Assembly (NCBI GenBank): GCA_009823395.1
Contig: CM020503.1
Coordinates: forward strand, 6,877,001 to 6,941,000
Length of the DNA: 64,000 bases
Direction: 5' to 3'
Source: Thamnaconus septentrionalis
Lineage: Eukaryota > Chordata > Actinopteri > Tetraodontiformes > Monacanthidae
The translations under genes and the position numbers were made by a program. The notes below the pieces were generated by a model. It was not told where the DNA came from and ran no database searches. It saw only the letters and a list, made by a program, of their open reading frames with translations. Within the stretch, counting starts at the first letter, position 1. Every line of letters starts with the position of its first letter. Below, piece after piece: positions 1 through 10,268 of this stretch.

Positions 1-344
1 CAGAGCTTCAACACAGAGGCCATAAACCATCCACAGTGCACAGTGGATGAGGCCACTTACTGTTTCCAGTCCTTTTGTGTGTTCTGCTGTGCAAACACTA
101 TTAATTATGTATTCTCAAATTATTTTTTTAAAGGTCCAGTTTATAAAATTCTTGAGGGGATCCAGAATTTGAGAAAGTCCACCTGACTGTGTTTTGTATT
201 AAGGGCACTGCCAGGCGGACTTCCTTAAATACCAGACTCCCTTAAAAAATGATGGCACAAGATGGCAGCTAATTAGGAGCAAGACCCTTGCTCTGTGTAC
301 ATTCTTACATTTGAGAACCATTCTAACTGTAAGAAAACCAAATG

Positions 345-634
345 TGTCAGGGTTCTCGGTTGGTCTGTGATCTGGGGAGTTCCCTGTTGTCCACTTTAGT
401 TTTTAGGGGAGTTCTCTGTTGTCTTACTTTAGTCGTTGTCCACTTCAGTCATTTCTTTAGTCTTTATCTCAGAATCGTCCTCAGGCCCCAAGTACAGATT
501 TCCTCGTGACTCCTTGATTCCAGTGTTCAATTACTACTGTAGTTGTTGCCTTGCTCCTTTGTAAGTAAACTCTTTAATTACCTTTCGAGCCTCTGTGTGC
601 GCTTCTGGGTCGCAACTCGGGTCCCCACGTAACA
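345..634 (+). mobile_element. Solo LTR of a retrotransposon with 5-bp target-site duplication
   Basis: The element begins TGTCAGGGTTC and ends GTAACA, the TG...CA boundaries typical of an LTR. It is flanked on both sides by the same 5-bp direct repeat AAATG (340-344 and 635-639), as expected for integrase-mediated insertion. It is about 290 bp long and contains no coding sequence. No second LTR or internal gag/pol is seen nearby, so it is best read as a solo LTR left by LTR-LTR recombination. The family is probably Gypsy-like, but I cannot confirm that by eye. The sense strand is assumed from the TG start and is not proven. Confidence 0.75.
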
Positions 635-860
635 AAATGACTTTTACTGGATTGAAGGTAGACACTTAATTTAATATATTTATGGGCAGTATGTTTAGCT
701 TTTGCCAGTATTATTTTGAAAGTTGCCATTTTAAATGGCTTTAGTTTTGGGGCATGTCTGTGATCTGTTTTTTTTCTACAAAATAAAACAACTGAATGAA
801 CATCCTCCAAGGCTGGTTAATCGATCATTTTTGCCAGGGGTTGTATTCTAGGGAGCTAGA

Positions 861-1387
861 TAGTGTTGTCGTCAAGACCACACCAACCGAGAAGAAGACA
901 TTATCAAGAGTAGAGAGTATTGAGATCGAGACGAGACCAAGACATTTGGGGTTCAAGACCAAGACAAGACCCAGACTTTATACATCATAGAAAAATGACA
1001 AAACAGAACAAATGAGTATTCTACATAAATGGAACAGGAGGATATCTTTGAATAATTTTCTTGAACATTTTGCTGCTTTGCCAGCTATTGTGAAACATTT
1101 TCAGAAAATCCACTTTGTTTCATAAAATTAAAAAACAGATCAACTCGGAATAAGGGGGCGTGTCACTCTGGGTGTCACAAACAGAGTGAAACATGGCGGC
1201 AGCTGGATTATTTTCTGTCATTATCCGTTATTGCAGTGTTGGCTGAGTCACAACCGATCTTGATCAAAAATCCCCAGTTCATCCAGTCCGAGACCAAGAC
1301 ACGGCCGAGTAAAAATGCCTGAGTCGAGACCCAGACCCTTAAAAAGTGGTCTTGAGACCAACACCAATCTCGGGTAGGACAACACTA
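861..1387. mobile_element. Non-autonomous hAT-type DNA transposon (MITE)
   Basis: The ends are inverted copies of TAGTGTTGTC (861-870 and 1378-1387). The flanks are an 8-bp near-perfect duplication, GAGCTAGA (853-860) and GAGCTAGG (1388-1395), the size expected for hAT elements. The interior has the 'gaccaagac' and 'gagaccaag' character of an abundant fish repeat and has no transposase ORF. It inserted about 10 bp beyond the stop codon of the first MFSD1-like gene, so any 3' UTR of that gene now runs through the element. Confidence 0.7.
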
Positions 1388-1397
1388 GAGCTAGGTG

Positions 1398-3675
1398 TCA
1401 GGGACCAGTGTGGGGTACAGTGAAAGGGTCACACTGAAAGAATAGAATTGGCCCACTATTGCTTCTCAGCGTCTTGTGGAGGGACTTTTTTGTCAGAGTC
1501 TCTCCCTCTCTCTGCTTAGATCTTTTGGTTGTCTTGTTCAGGGTCCCACCCTGTAGAAGAAGAACAATATGAGCATGACTCCTTGCAGATACACCACAAA
1601 CATAAAGTCAGTCCAAGACATTTCTGACCTGTCTGTGGTCGACAACGTTGAGCAGGACTGAAGTGATGAGGCAGCAGACAGTGTTGGCCACCATGAAGAT
1701 CATCATCCATTGCCAACGCCACAATGGGATTTTAGCTTGACTGGAAAAAGAGGATTTTTTTTTTTTTATATGTCTGGAATGCAGATTGTGGATCATGACT
1801 ATGTTTCTTACTTACCTAGAGGTTGTGCCCAAAATCCATCCAATGATCAGATTACACACACCATTCCCAGCCATTACCATGGACAAAACAAGACCCATGG
1901 CTGTTCCTACAGTGGCTTGAGGTACCACCAGGGCAATAGATGGCCAGGCACACACCTAGAGTGCAGCACAGAATGTTTAAATTGAAACATTCACAATAAG
2001 GCATTTACAGCCAAAATGTGCTTTGTATAAATAAATTGGCTACAGTATGTTAAATTGTCTTCCTGAGTACTCTGTAACTTTCGACAAAGTCTTTCTGTCC
2101 CTGCTCTGACCCACCGTACACCTTAGCATTGGAGGGAACAATTGTTCACGCATACAGGAGGTGTATGAAACAGAGAGAGGACCCAAATTGAAACTCCTGT
2201 AAAAATGCAAATGCAGTAAGTGGGTCTAAATGGACTGCCCTGAAAGACATAATAATAAAAAAGATCAAAAAGAAAATCCTTACTTTGTGTAAATTTGGTT
2301 ATTACTTTACATTAATATGGACATTAAAATTGTCTTGTTATGCAAAATAGCAGAATTTCAAACATGTAAATCAAAATGTGATTAATTGCAGTTAACCATG
2401 GCGTGTCAGAGAATAATTTCAATTTAGGAACTAAAAAATAATTTGACAGCCCTAGTATTAATATTTCTGTCAAAGCATCTGTTACTGTTGTTGTTACTCC
2501 ATCTCCACTCCTATCCTCTGGTTTTGGTGGATAATCACCACCCCTAATTGAGAGTCTGGGTCTGAGCAAGTTTTTTGCCATTTTAAAAGGAAGTTTTATT
2601 ATTGTTGTGATTTTAATTTTAAATGCTCTAACATAATATGGATAAGACATTAGTTATCTGGCAACTCATGCATGGAACAGAGCACAATCTGAACTTCAGA
2701 GGCCTTGTGTCAAAAAGCATTTGTTTTATTGGCCGTGCAAACAAAGTAAAAAGTTGTCAAAACGAATTGTTAAAACTATTAAATAACACTTGAACTGCAA
2801 GTCCCTTGGTCACATGACCTGGGAAGCGTACCAGAGCCCTTTTTAATTGTCAGCCGTAGCAGAATAGAATAGATTAGACTTTTACTGTGATTGTGGCATA
2901 CACAACAAAACTGTTTCGCCAGTTGACTAAATAAAGATATGATGGTAAGTTCACTGTCTGGCATCCCTCATGGTGAGTGGCATGCGAATAATGTGCTGAA
3001 GCAGAATAAACAGGTGTGCACCCTTGATTATACAACTTTGTGTGGTGTTTAAGCCTTTGCATTATACAAAAAAATAAAGTTGATCTAATTGGACACATAC
3101 CACCTGTTAAGTTTTCTTGAAGTAAAAAAAAATTATATTTTTTGATACAACAGACTGAACTATAGCATTTTACAATAACATAACATCACAGTTTGTTGAT
3201 ACTTACTGTACTTTCTCAGAAACAATCAATAAAATAATTCAAAGGAAAATTGAAAGAAAATTCACCCATGTGAACTTACAGCTACACAGGAGTAGGTGAC
3301 TCCCAGGATGATGGTGGAGACCAGCGGGGGCACGTAGGTGAAGGCCAGGAGACCAAACGCAAGCAGTGAGAGGACGGAGGAGGCTGCAAAAAAAATAACA
3401 CGCAGACCCACGTAATCCTGAAACAAACATGAGCAGCCTCTGTTACAAATGAAATGCTCATTTTACATTGACTCTGATGATATAAAAAAAACTTACAACA
3501 AGAACACCAACAAAAGCTGTGAGCACCAGTGGGACGTCATAAATGGCCCCAGCTATGTAGGCTCCCTCCTTCCTACTGTAGCCACTGTATTTATCTTGAA
3601 AGAACTCACTAAAGACAAAGAAATTGAGTAAAGAGTTAAAAAATAACCATTGAAAAAATAACCATTGAACTTAAT

Positions 3676-3755
<80 letters not shown>

Positions 3756-6734
3756 TCAGAGATTTCTCAAAAAGCATTGTTCTGACAATGTGCTTCAAAA
3801 GAAGGACAAGGAAAGTTCCACCTGGCATTGGCAAGAAATGGGAAGATAATGTTGTAGAAGAACACAGTGGAGAGAGTCAGCAGCCAGAATCTTAGAGGAA
3901 ACAGCTTCAGGTCCAGAATGCTCTACACAGATGCAGCAGGAGAACAATAATTACTGAAGAGCGTCCATCAGAGAAGACAATATTTTTATTTTTTTTTGGA
4001 ACCAGCTGCAGCACAGAATAATAAACCTTCCTTGGTAAACAACAGCATGAAAAACATAAAATTAAATTATTTACAGCTTGAGGTCAACTGTGTCCTGGTA
4101 GTGACTCAGGATTCAATCAATTCTCCAGTCATTCTTCCTACCATCTTCCTGGATTCTTCTTGGATCACACTTTCCCGACCCAGCTGCCTCATTCCAATCT
4201 TGTCCAAGGTGCTGACTATCATGGCAATGAAGAGTCCGATCACACACAGCAGCACACCTAAACAGCAAAACCCAAGTTTAAAAAAAAAATGAAAAAGAAA
4301 TAAAGCGTTTACCCTTTTACGTACATACAGCTATGTTTTTTCTGAAAGTGAGGAAAAGATGCAGTGGAGGTTGTAGAAGCTATAATGTTGAGTTTCTTTG
4401 TCAGCGAACAGGATGAGAGGACCAGAAATGAGCATATCAGAGGGGCAACACTTAGATGTTTTGGAGTTCAAGCCAGAGAGGCCAGACTCAGGTGGTTTGG
4501 ACATGTCCATAGGAGGGACAGTGAATATCTGGGGAAAGGACGCTGAGGTTGCAACTGGCAGGCAGGAGCCCTGGCAGTTGAAGAGGAAGAAGATCATATT
4601 CTGTCATCTAGTATCCTCACCTCCCCAGAGCGTCCACTGCATTCCATATTCTTTGTCAAAACTCTCTGTGACCAAAAAATTGAGGACTGAGCCGAGGCGA
4701 GAGACACCCAGAGTCAGACCAAAAGCCAGACCGAGCTCTTGATCTTTGAACCAGATAGCTGTGATGCGGTCCTGCAACACTGGCAAGAGCAGGAGAGAGA
4801 ATTACAGCAGAGCAGACTGATGTGTGCAAGCGTATGTGTGATGTGTGTCTTACCTACTAGAGACATACTGCCTGCTCCAAAGAGAAACCTTCCTACGAGC
4901 ATAAGTGGCAGCAGGTGTGGAGTTCCTTGAAAGTGGGATCCCAGGGCAAACAGTGAGGAGCCCAAAATACAAAGAAGAGAGAACACATACAGCCCCACTG
5001 GGTGGAAAAAAGAATGAATGAACCATCAATAAAGATAATTCAGTCAACGTTAATGTTTTTTTAAACAACATTAAGGACTGAACAAAACATAGACATGGGC
5101 AGTCAATTATCACATTGTTATATTTTCATTTTCTACATCTGCTTCTCCTGCACTTGTGGGGGATTCACTCTTACAGCCAATTTAGAATTCCCAGTTCACC
5201 CCACATGCATGTCTTTAGACTGTAGGAGGAAGCTGGAGAACCTGGAGAGAACCCATGCAGACACAGAGAGAACATACAAACTCCATATAGAAAGGCCCCA
5301 GAACCAGGCATTGAAACCTGTGACCTTCTTGCAGTGAGTTGGCAGTGCTGACAACTGCACCATCGCATCACCCAAATCTTTATATTGAACATTATATTCA
5401 AAACTTACAGGTGTTTCCAAGTTTGTCAATAAAAAACCCAGACATGATGGTCACTGTCGCACCTCTACAGACAAAAGAAAACACATGTTAAAATGTATAA
5501 ATAACTAATCAGCCAATCATGTGGCAGCAATTCTATGCATTTAGCCATATAGACGTGACTTTTTCTTGACAACTCTCTGTAATTCAAAGTCAGCATCAGA
5601 CTGGGGTAGAGAGAGGAATTACGTGACTTTGAAGGTGATGAACGTGAATGCCACACTTCCAACCTTCAAGCAGATATACACACAAAGGGCACTTACCAGC
5701 CACAGTACCAGCAAAGTGTACCTTGAGTGTATGTGTACATAAATATTGATTTTAAAAAATGTCATTATTTCTTATTCAAATCAAACATGGCAGGTTTGTG
5801 CAGGTTCTTACGCCCAAGAACTGATGGTGAAGAGAGAATTGTACTGCTGAGGACTCAGCCCCAGTCCTAACACACAGTCCACTGTCCCATTGGTGGCTGT
5901 TGTATTGAAACATGTCAGGTTCTGTCAGAGGGAAAAGTGAAGAAGGTTATTAATTATGAACAATGCTGGTTGTGTCTTCAAGCGCCTGTTTCTCAGTCTT
6001 ACCCCCTGGAACCGATCCTGCAACGCACTGGGGATGTCATGGCAGAAATATGGGCCAAATGACAGAAGACAGTTGAAGAAGAGCAAAACAAAGCGATAAT
6101 ATGCTGAAAGAAAAATGTGAAGACACACTTGAGTATCTATATCAGGTGATGGTTACTTTTCTCCACAGCAGTAAAGTGTTTTTTCAGTATAAAAATTGTT
6201 CATTTCAGTAAAGCAAATTTCTGGCATTAATCATTCCAGAAGCCAAGAAGCGATAAAATGCTGCAGAGGAAAAGAAACGTACTTCAGTCTCTATCAGGTG
6301 AGGGCTAAATGTCTTTATAGTTGCAGTGTTTGTTAATAAAATTAATCTATTATTAAGTAATAAGTAAATAAGTATTTTGTTAACTACCCTTTAAAACACG
6401 ATTGAACCAAAAATTTCTAATCCACCATCTAAAATAAATCTCTGGAATTCATCATATTAGACGACGTGAATATTATGGAGCTGATTCGTGTTAACCTATG
6501 AGCTCATTGTAAATCGTACCAAACAAAGCAGTCTATTTTTTTTCAAGGTCACTTAAAATATTTTCTAGAATTATTAATGAGATCCAAAAGGATCTGGACT
6601 GGTTTGTTTCATTAGCTCTTCAAATGTGGCATCAGCAGAGTTTCCTGAGCAGCATGGCCACTTGGTTTCTCAAAGTTTTCAGGGATTTCAGAATAGATTC
6701 AATAATTGGAATTGAACGTACCTTTATCAGCCAT
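1398..6734 (-). CDS. mfsd1l: MFSD1-like major facilitator transporter, tandem copy A
   Basis: A 13-exon gene coding for 484 aa. Exons run 6722-6734, 6003-6103, 5812-5921, 5409-5464, 4854-4997, 4621-4779, 4142-4257, 3822-3922, 3497-3608, 3280-3417, 1816-1955, 1629-1740 and 1398-1550. All junctions are GT-AG and the frame stays open. The start is the ATG of the short first exon (MADKG), the same layout as copy B. The protein has many hydrophobic segments typical of a 12-helix MFS carrier, an NxT glycosylation cluster (NLTCFNTTATNGT) in the first luminal loop, and FGLTLGVSRLGS in a membrane helix. It is related to vertebrate MFSD1, a lysosomal dipeptide exporter that works with GLMP, but differs from it enough to be called MFSD1-like. 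Substrate is inferred. The C-terminal tail after GGTLNKTTKRS has diverged completely from copy B and has lost its acidic stretch. A LINE piece sits in intron 6 and an L2-like repeat in intron 4. Confidence 0.8.
2320..2455. repeat. Relic of a fish 'GCTGTCAAA...' DNA repeat
   Basis: The stretch GTGATTAATTGCAGTTAACC and, further right, ATAATTTGACAGCCCTAG resemble a widespread fish interspersed repeat that starts AGGGCTGTCAAA and carries GATTAATCGCAGTTAA inside. It lies in intron 10 of the first MFSD1-like gene. The boundaries and family are approximate and come from memory of the motif. Confidence 0.35.
3687..3755. repeat. (ATT)n microsatellite
   Basis: About 69 bp of uninterrupted TTA/ATT trinucleotide in intron 8 of MFSD1-like copy A. 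It produces a spurious poly-Tyr ORF on plus. Confidence 0.95.
4355..4550 (+). mobile_element. LINE reverse-transcriptase C-terminal fragment
   Basis: The plus-strand translation contains the string ARLRWFGHVHRRDSEYLG, which is characteristic of the C-terminal end of non-LTR retrotransposon ORF2 proteins in fish and other animals. About 60 codons are left and the rest of the element is missing. It lies in intron 6 of MFSD1-like copy A, antisense to that gene. The clade cannot be assigned from so short a piece. Confidence 0.7.
5150..5370 (-). repeat. L2/SINE-like fish repeat, minus orientation
   Basis: The reverse complement reads through the well-known fish repeat body: 'ggttctctccaggttctcc', 'ccagcttcctcctacagtc' and 'gacatgcatgt'. 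The same family occurs in plus orientation near 56.8 kb and 57.6 kb. It sits in intron 4 of MFSD1-like copy A. I am sure it is a dispersed repeat and less sure of the L2-type LINE/SINE label. Confidence 0.7.
6245..6305 (-). pseudogene. Partial duplicate of the exon-2 acceptor of MFSD1-like copy A
   Basis: The stretch from 'agcgataaaatgctgcag' to 'tctctatcaggtg' repeats, with substitutions, the exon-2/intron-1 boundary found at about 6092-6150 ('agcgataatatgctgaaag' to 'tctatatcaggtg'). Only the first few exon codons and the upstream intron are copied. It lies in intron 1 and carries no usable coding sequence. Confidence 0.55.
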
Positions 6735-6984
6735 CTGTGAATGCAAGCACAACCTCGAGGCAGCGGAGGGTTATGCTTTGACTGTTTGACATTCTTCCTC
6801 CCAGGACGGTCGTATCAGAGTTGTGAAGACAACGCCTTTTTTTTTTTAACATGTCCTATCCAGCATATGAGATAAGTTCTGGATATCCTCGTAGCACCTG
6901 GCAGATTTTGTGTATAAAGGTGGAGCTTAAACACAGAGGCCGGTAACCAACTCCTCTATTCTCCTCTATTCTACTCCTGTAGAG

Positions 6985-7255
6985 TAGAGTAGAGAGTAGG
7001 CGCTGTTGGTGGCAAAGCGGCTGCAGAGCACTACTTCCTTAAGAGCAGGGCAAATAAGTTGAGTGAAGCCCAGTGACAGGTCAGCCACTGCAGTCCACAG
7101 AAGATAAGATGAGCTCTCTGCCTCCGAGTCCTGGTTCGAGTCTCGGTCTGACAATCATCCACTGCCATCGCCACAATGGGATTTTGGCTTGACAGGAAAG
7201 AAGGGAGTAGCGCTCTGCAGCCGCATTGCCACCAACAGCACCTACTTTACTTTAG
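6985..7255. repeat. Fold-back inverted repeat, ~55-bp arms
   Basis: The left arm (6985-7040) and right arm (7201-7255) are reverse complements with only a few mismatches. The core GCTGTTGGTGGCAA is followed by GCGGCTGCAGAGC in the left arm and in the complement of the right. The ~160-bp loop contains GGTTCGAGTC (7129-7138), a match to a tRNA-type B box, and an exon-12-like scrap. It may be a fold-back or MITE-like element; no target-site duplication was recognised. Confidence 0.7.
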
Positions 7256-7410
7256 AAATCTTGTTTTCCGGGGGGAAATGAGAGGAAAAAATGTTGTTTG
7301 CTCGTTTGTACAGTTTTGCAAAATTTCAAGGACTTTTAGGATAGATCAAACAGTAACAGCAGGACATGCCAATTCCTCCCATCTGAGAATGCAAGATCAA
7401 ATTCATCAAC
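7155..7410 (-). pseudogene. Degraded third MFSD1-like fragment (exon-12-like and exon-1-like pieces)
   Basis: Positions 7155-7196 on plus ('atcatccactgcc...cacaatgggattttgg') match the 5' half of exon 12 of copies A and B, including the acceptor side. Positions ~7300-7410 ('gatagatcaaacagt...cccatctgagaatgcaag') resemble the start-codon region of copy A ('gatagattcaataat...gccatctgtgaatgcaag'). Both pieces have the minus orientation and order expected of a gene remnant. Exons 2-11 are absent. The exon-12 match is clear; the exon-1 match is weaker. Confidence 0.5.
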
Positions 7411-8680
7411 AAGACTTTTCTGAAAGCTTTTTGAAAAAAAAATCTAAAAGCAAAAAGGGACCTTGACCAGGAGGCTGCAAGCCAACAACAAAGATTCAGG
7501 CTCCACCTGTTGCACTCTAAAAGTGTACATGGAAAAGCCAAGGACGGAAGTCAAGGAAAGCCAAGGAAAAAGTCCAGAAGATTTGGCTGCCATCACAATG
7601 CATAAGAAAACGAGCCTCTTCTTGAGAAGATGTTCTGAAATGTTCCTCGACGGGGGAAGGTATCAGAGAATTTTAATGTCAGGCCCCAGAGAATGTAATT
7701 ATTCTGTTGGATAGAAGCACAACAGTTGGCAGGAAACAAACACCCAGAAACTGTTCGGGCAGAACAGGAAAAACAAATAGAATAGCATCCAACAGGCTGT
7801 TAATAAAGACTTTGGCTTCAGCAGAATCATGCACCACCTGTCGCAGGTCAACCACGACCCAAGGACAGGAGACGCTCAGCCGTCAAGCTTTTTTGTGCAG
7901 TAGAGCAACGTGTTTTTTTGTTTTATTTGCTTTTGCTTTCCCCCACTAAAGCTGTATCTTTCCATTTGTGTAATAAAAGACAGAGGAGTGAAATACAGTT
8001 GAATGGCAGTTTATTTCTGGCACACATAAATTGCATTTTTGTGAAAAAAAAAATTACACTGCTTAACAATTTCCCTTTTTTAGTTACTATACAAAGCAAT
8101 ATGTGTAACAGCAACATACAGACATGCACATAAGACTCATTCTGTAATTTCATTTTATAAAAAAAAAAAAGGCTAGAAATAACAGAGTGTAGTGGCTGAA
8201 ACTCTGAAAATATCAACATCTGTCCCTAATAGGAGCAGGATTGACTGTGAGACAAATCAAAGCAATCAATTCCAAAGCAAGAAAAAGTCTTGTCTATTTG
8301 AAAAGGAGCCTAGAAGAAGTGCAAGTCAGTCAGTCAGTTCCTTGAGCACCACTGCTAATACAAAGTGGTCAAACAAGGTCAGAACAGTCAGAGGTGTATG
8401 TAAAGGGTTGTGCCTTTGGTCTTGGAGGAAACTGGAGTAAGTTATTAATGCTTTGAGATCTGACAGAAAATGCGGTTGAGACAATTTATATAATCTAATG
8501 TAAATATTTAAAAATAAAATAAAATGATTTTAAAAACAACAGGTCAAACCATCTCGAGAGTAAAAGCTGTTTAACGGAACTTCAATCTGCTCTCCCAGAC
8601 AGCGTAGTTATCTGCTGCAGTGAATTAAAAAAAAAAAAGTTTATAATAAAAAGTTTGGTTTTTTTTAAATTCCCAAAAGT

Positions 8681-10225
8681 CTAGTTGACAGAACGTGATC
8701 TGACCGTGTCGCCCTCATCATCCTCGTTTTGCTCGTGGTCTCCTGGGTTGAGCGGCTCTCGGTCAGAGTCTGTCTGCTCCAGCCGAGACCTTTTGGTCGT
8801 CTTGTTCAGGGTCCCGCCCTGAAGATGAAGAAGCCAAGATAAAAGGTCAGCAGCCATATGAGCAGGAGATAAATGAGGTGCCTTGCAGGCTCACTCACCT
8901 GTCTGTGGTCCACCACGTTGAGCACAACGGAGGTGACGATGCAGCTGATGGTGTTGGCCAACATGAAGATCATCATCCTCTGCCAGCGCCACAGTGGGAT
9001 TTTGGTTTCACTGGATGGGGTGGTGGAGTGGTGAGGGGGCAGCAGGGCAAAACAAAAGGGAAGAAAACAGTGAAGGTCGTTGATGATTGATGAAAACCGC
9101 GTCTCTGCTAAATGTCGTGCAGTGTCCCAGAAGCAGCATCTACTACCTGGACTTGGTGCCCAGAATCTGTCCCACCACCAGGTTGGACACTCCGATCCCC
9201 ACCATCTGTATGGAGGTGGCCAGACCCATGGCTGTTCCTAGGGTGGCCTGGGGCACCACCAGGGGGATGGACGGCCACATGCTTGCCTGGAGTCACAGCA
9301 GAGGAGTTTGCTCATTACGCAGGCTCGGTGCAGTGAAGCAAACCATCAGCGGTTAGTTTTCGTTTTTTTTATAACTAGATCATGAGTATTATTGATTATT
9401 TCCTTGATTATTTCCTTCTGTATCATTAATTCAGGCAAACAAACGGACCTCCCTATTACGAATATTATAACAGACAATAATGTACAACTGAAAATTTATA
9501 AGGAAAGGTGAAAGTTCTTTATGACTCTCATTATATGTGTTTTATTTTGTGTTGTTAAGAACTACTCAACTGGCATACAAACTAACAGTGGTTTAAAAAA
9601 AACTGTTCTAAATTATATAGTTTTTAGAATTCCTACTTACTGCATTGGCCTATTTAAAAAGAAGAATATTACATCCTCTATTTATGTTTGAACTCACAGC
9701 AGCGAATGAGTAGGTGACTCCCAGCCATATGGTGGAGACCAGAGGAGGGACGAATGTGAAGGCCAGGAGGCCAAACACAGGCAGCGTGAGGATGGCGCAG
9801 GCTCCTGCAAAAATGCCCCGCAGACCCACATAGTCCTGAAAACAGACATTAGAATTAGGTCTCATTAGACACCTGGTCATATTTTATCCACCTTAACTAA
9901 CACAGCAGAGAGAGGAACTCACAATGAGGATGCCGACGATGGCCGACAGCACCAGCGAGCTGTCGTAAACAGCTCCAGCGATATAGGACGCCTCCTTCTG
10001 GCTGTAGCCGCTATATTTATCCTGGATGAATTTACTAATATAGGAGAAACATACATTGATTTTTCAAAAATAAATTCCCCCATAGGGTCTCATATTATTT
10101 TGTATAAGGTGTTATTTTAAGGCATACCTGGCATCAGCAATGAACGGGAAGATGCCGTTGTAGAAGAACATGATAGTGAGAACCAGCAGCCAGTATCTCA
10201 GAGACAGGAGCTTCACATCCTGTAT

Positions 10226-10268
<43 letters not shown>

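Larger units (their letters stand above)
6735..8680. other. Spacer between the two MFSD1-like copies
   Basis: About 1.9 kb between the start of copy A and the stop of copy B. It contains the fold-back repeat at 6985-7255 and degraded pieces of the same gene (7155-7410). A TTTATT at 8010-8015 reads AATAAA on minus and would serve copy B with a 3' UTR of about 0.67 kb. No intact gene is seen. The short ORFs here have no recognisable family. Confidence 0.6.

Noticed and set aside
7129..7138. A tRNA gene, suggested by GGTTCGAGTC
   Set aside because: No cloverleaf stems or A box fit around it, so at most it is a SINE-type relic.
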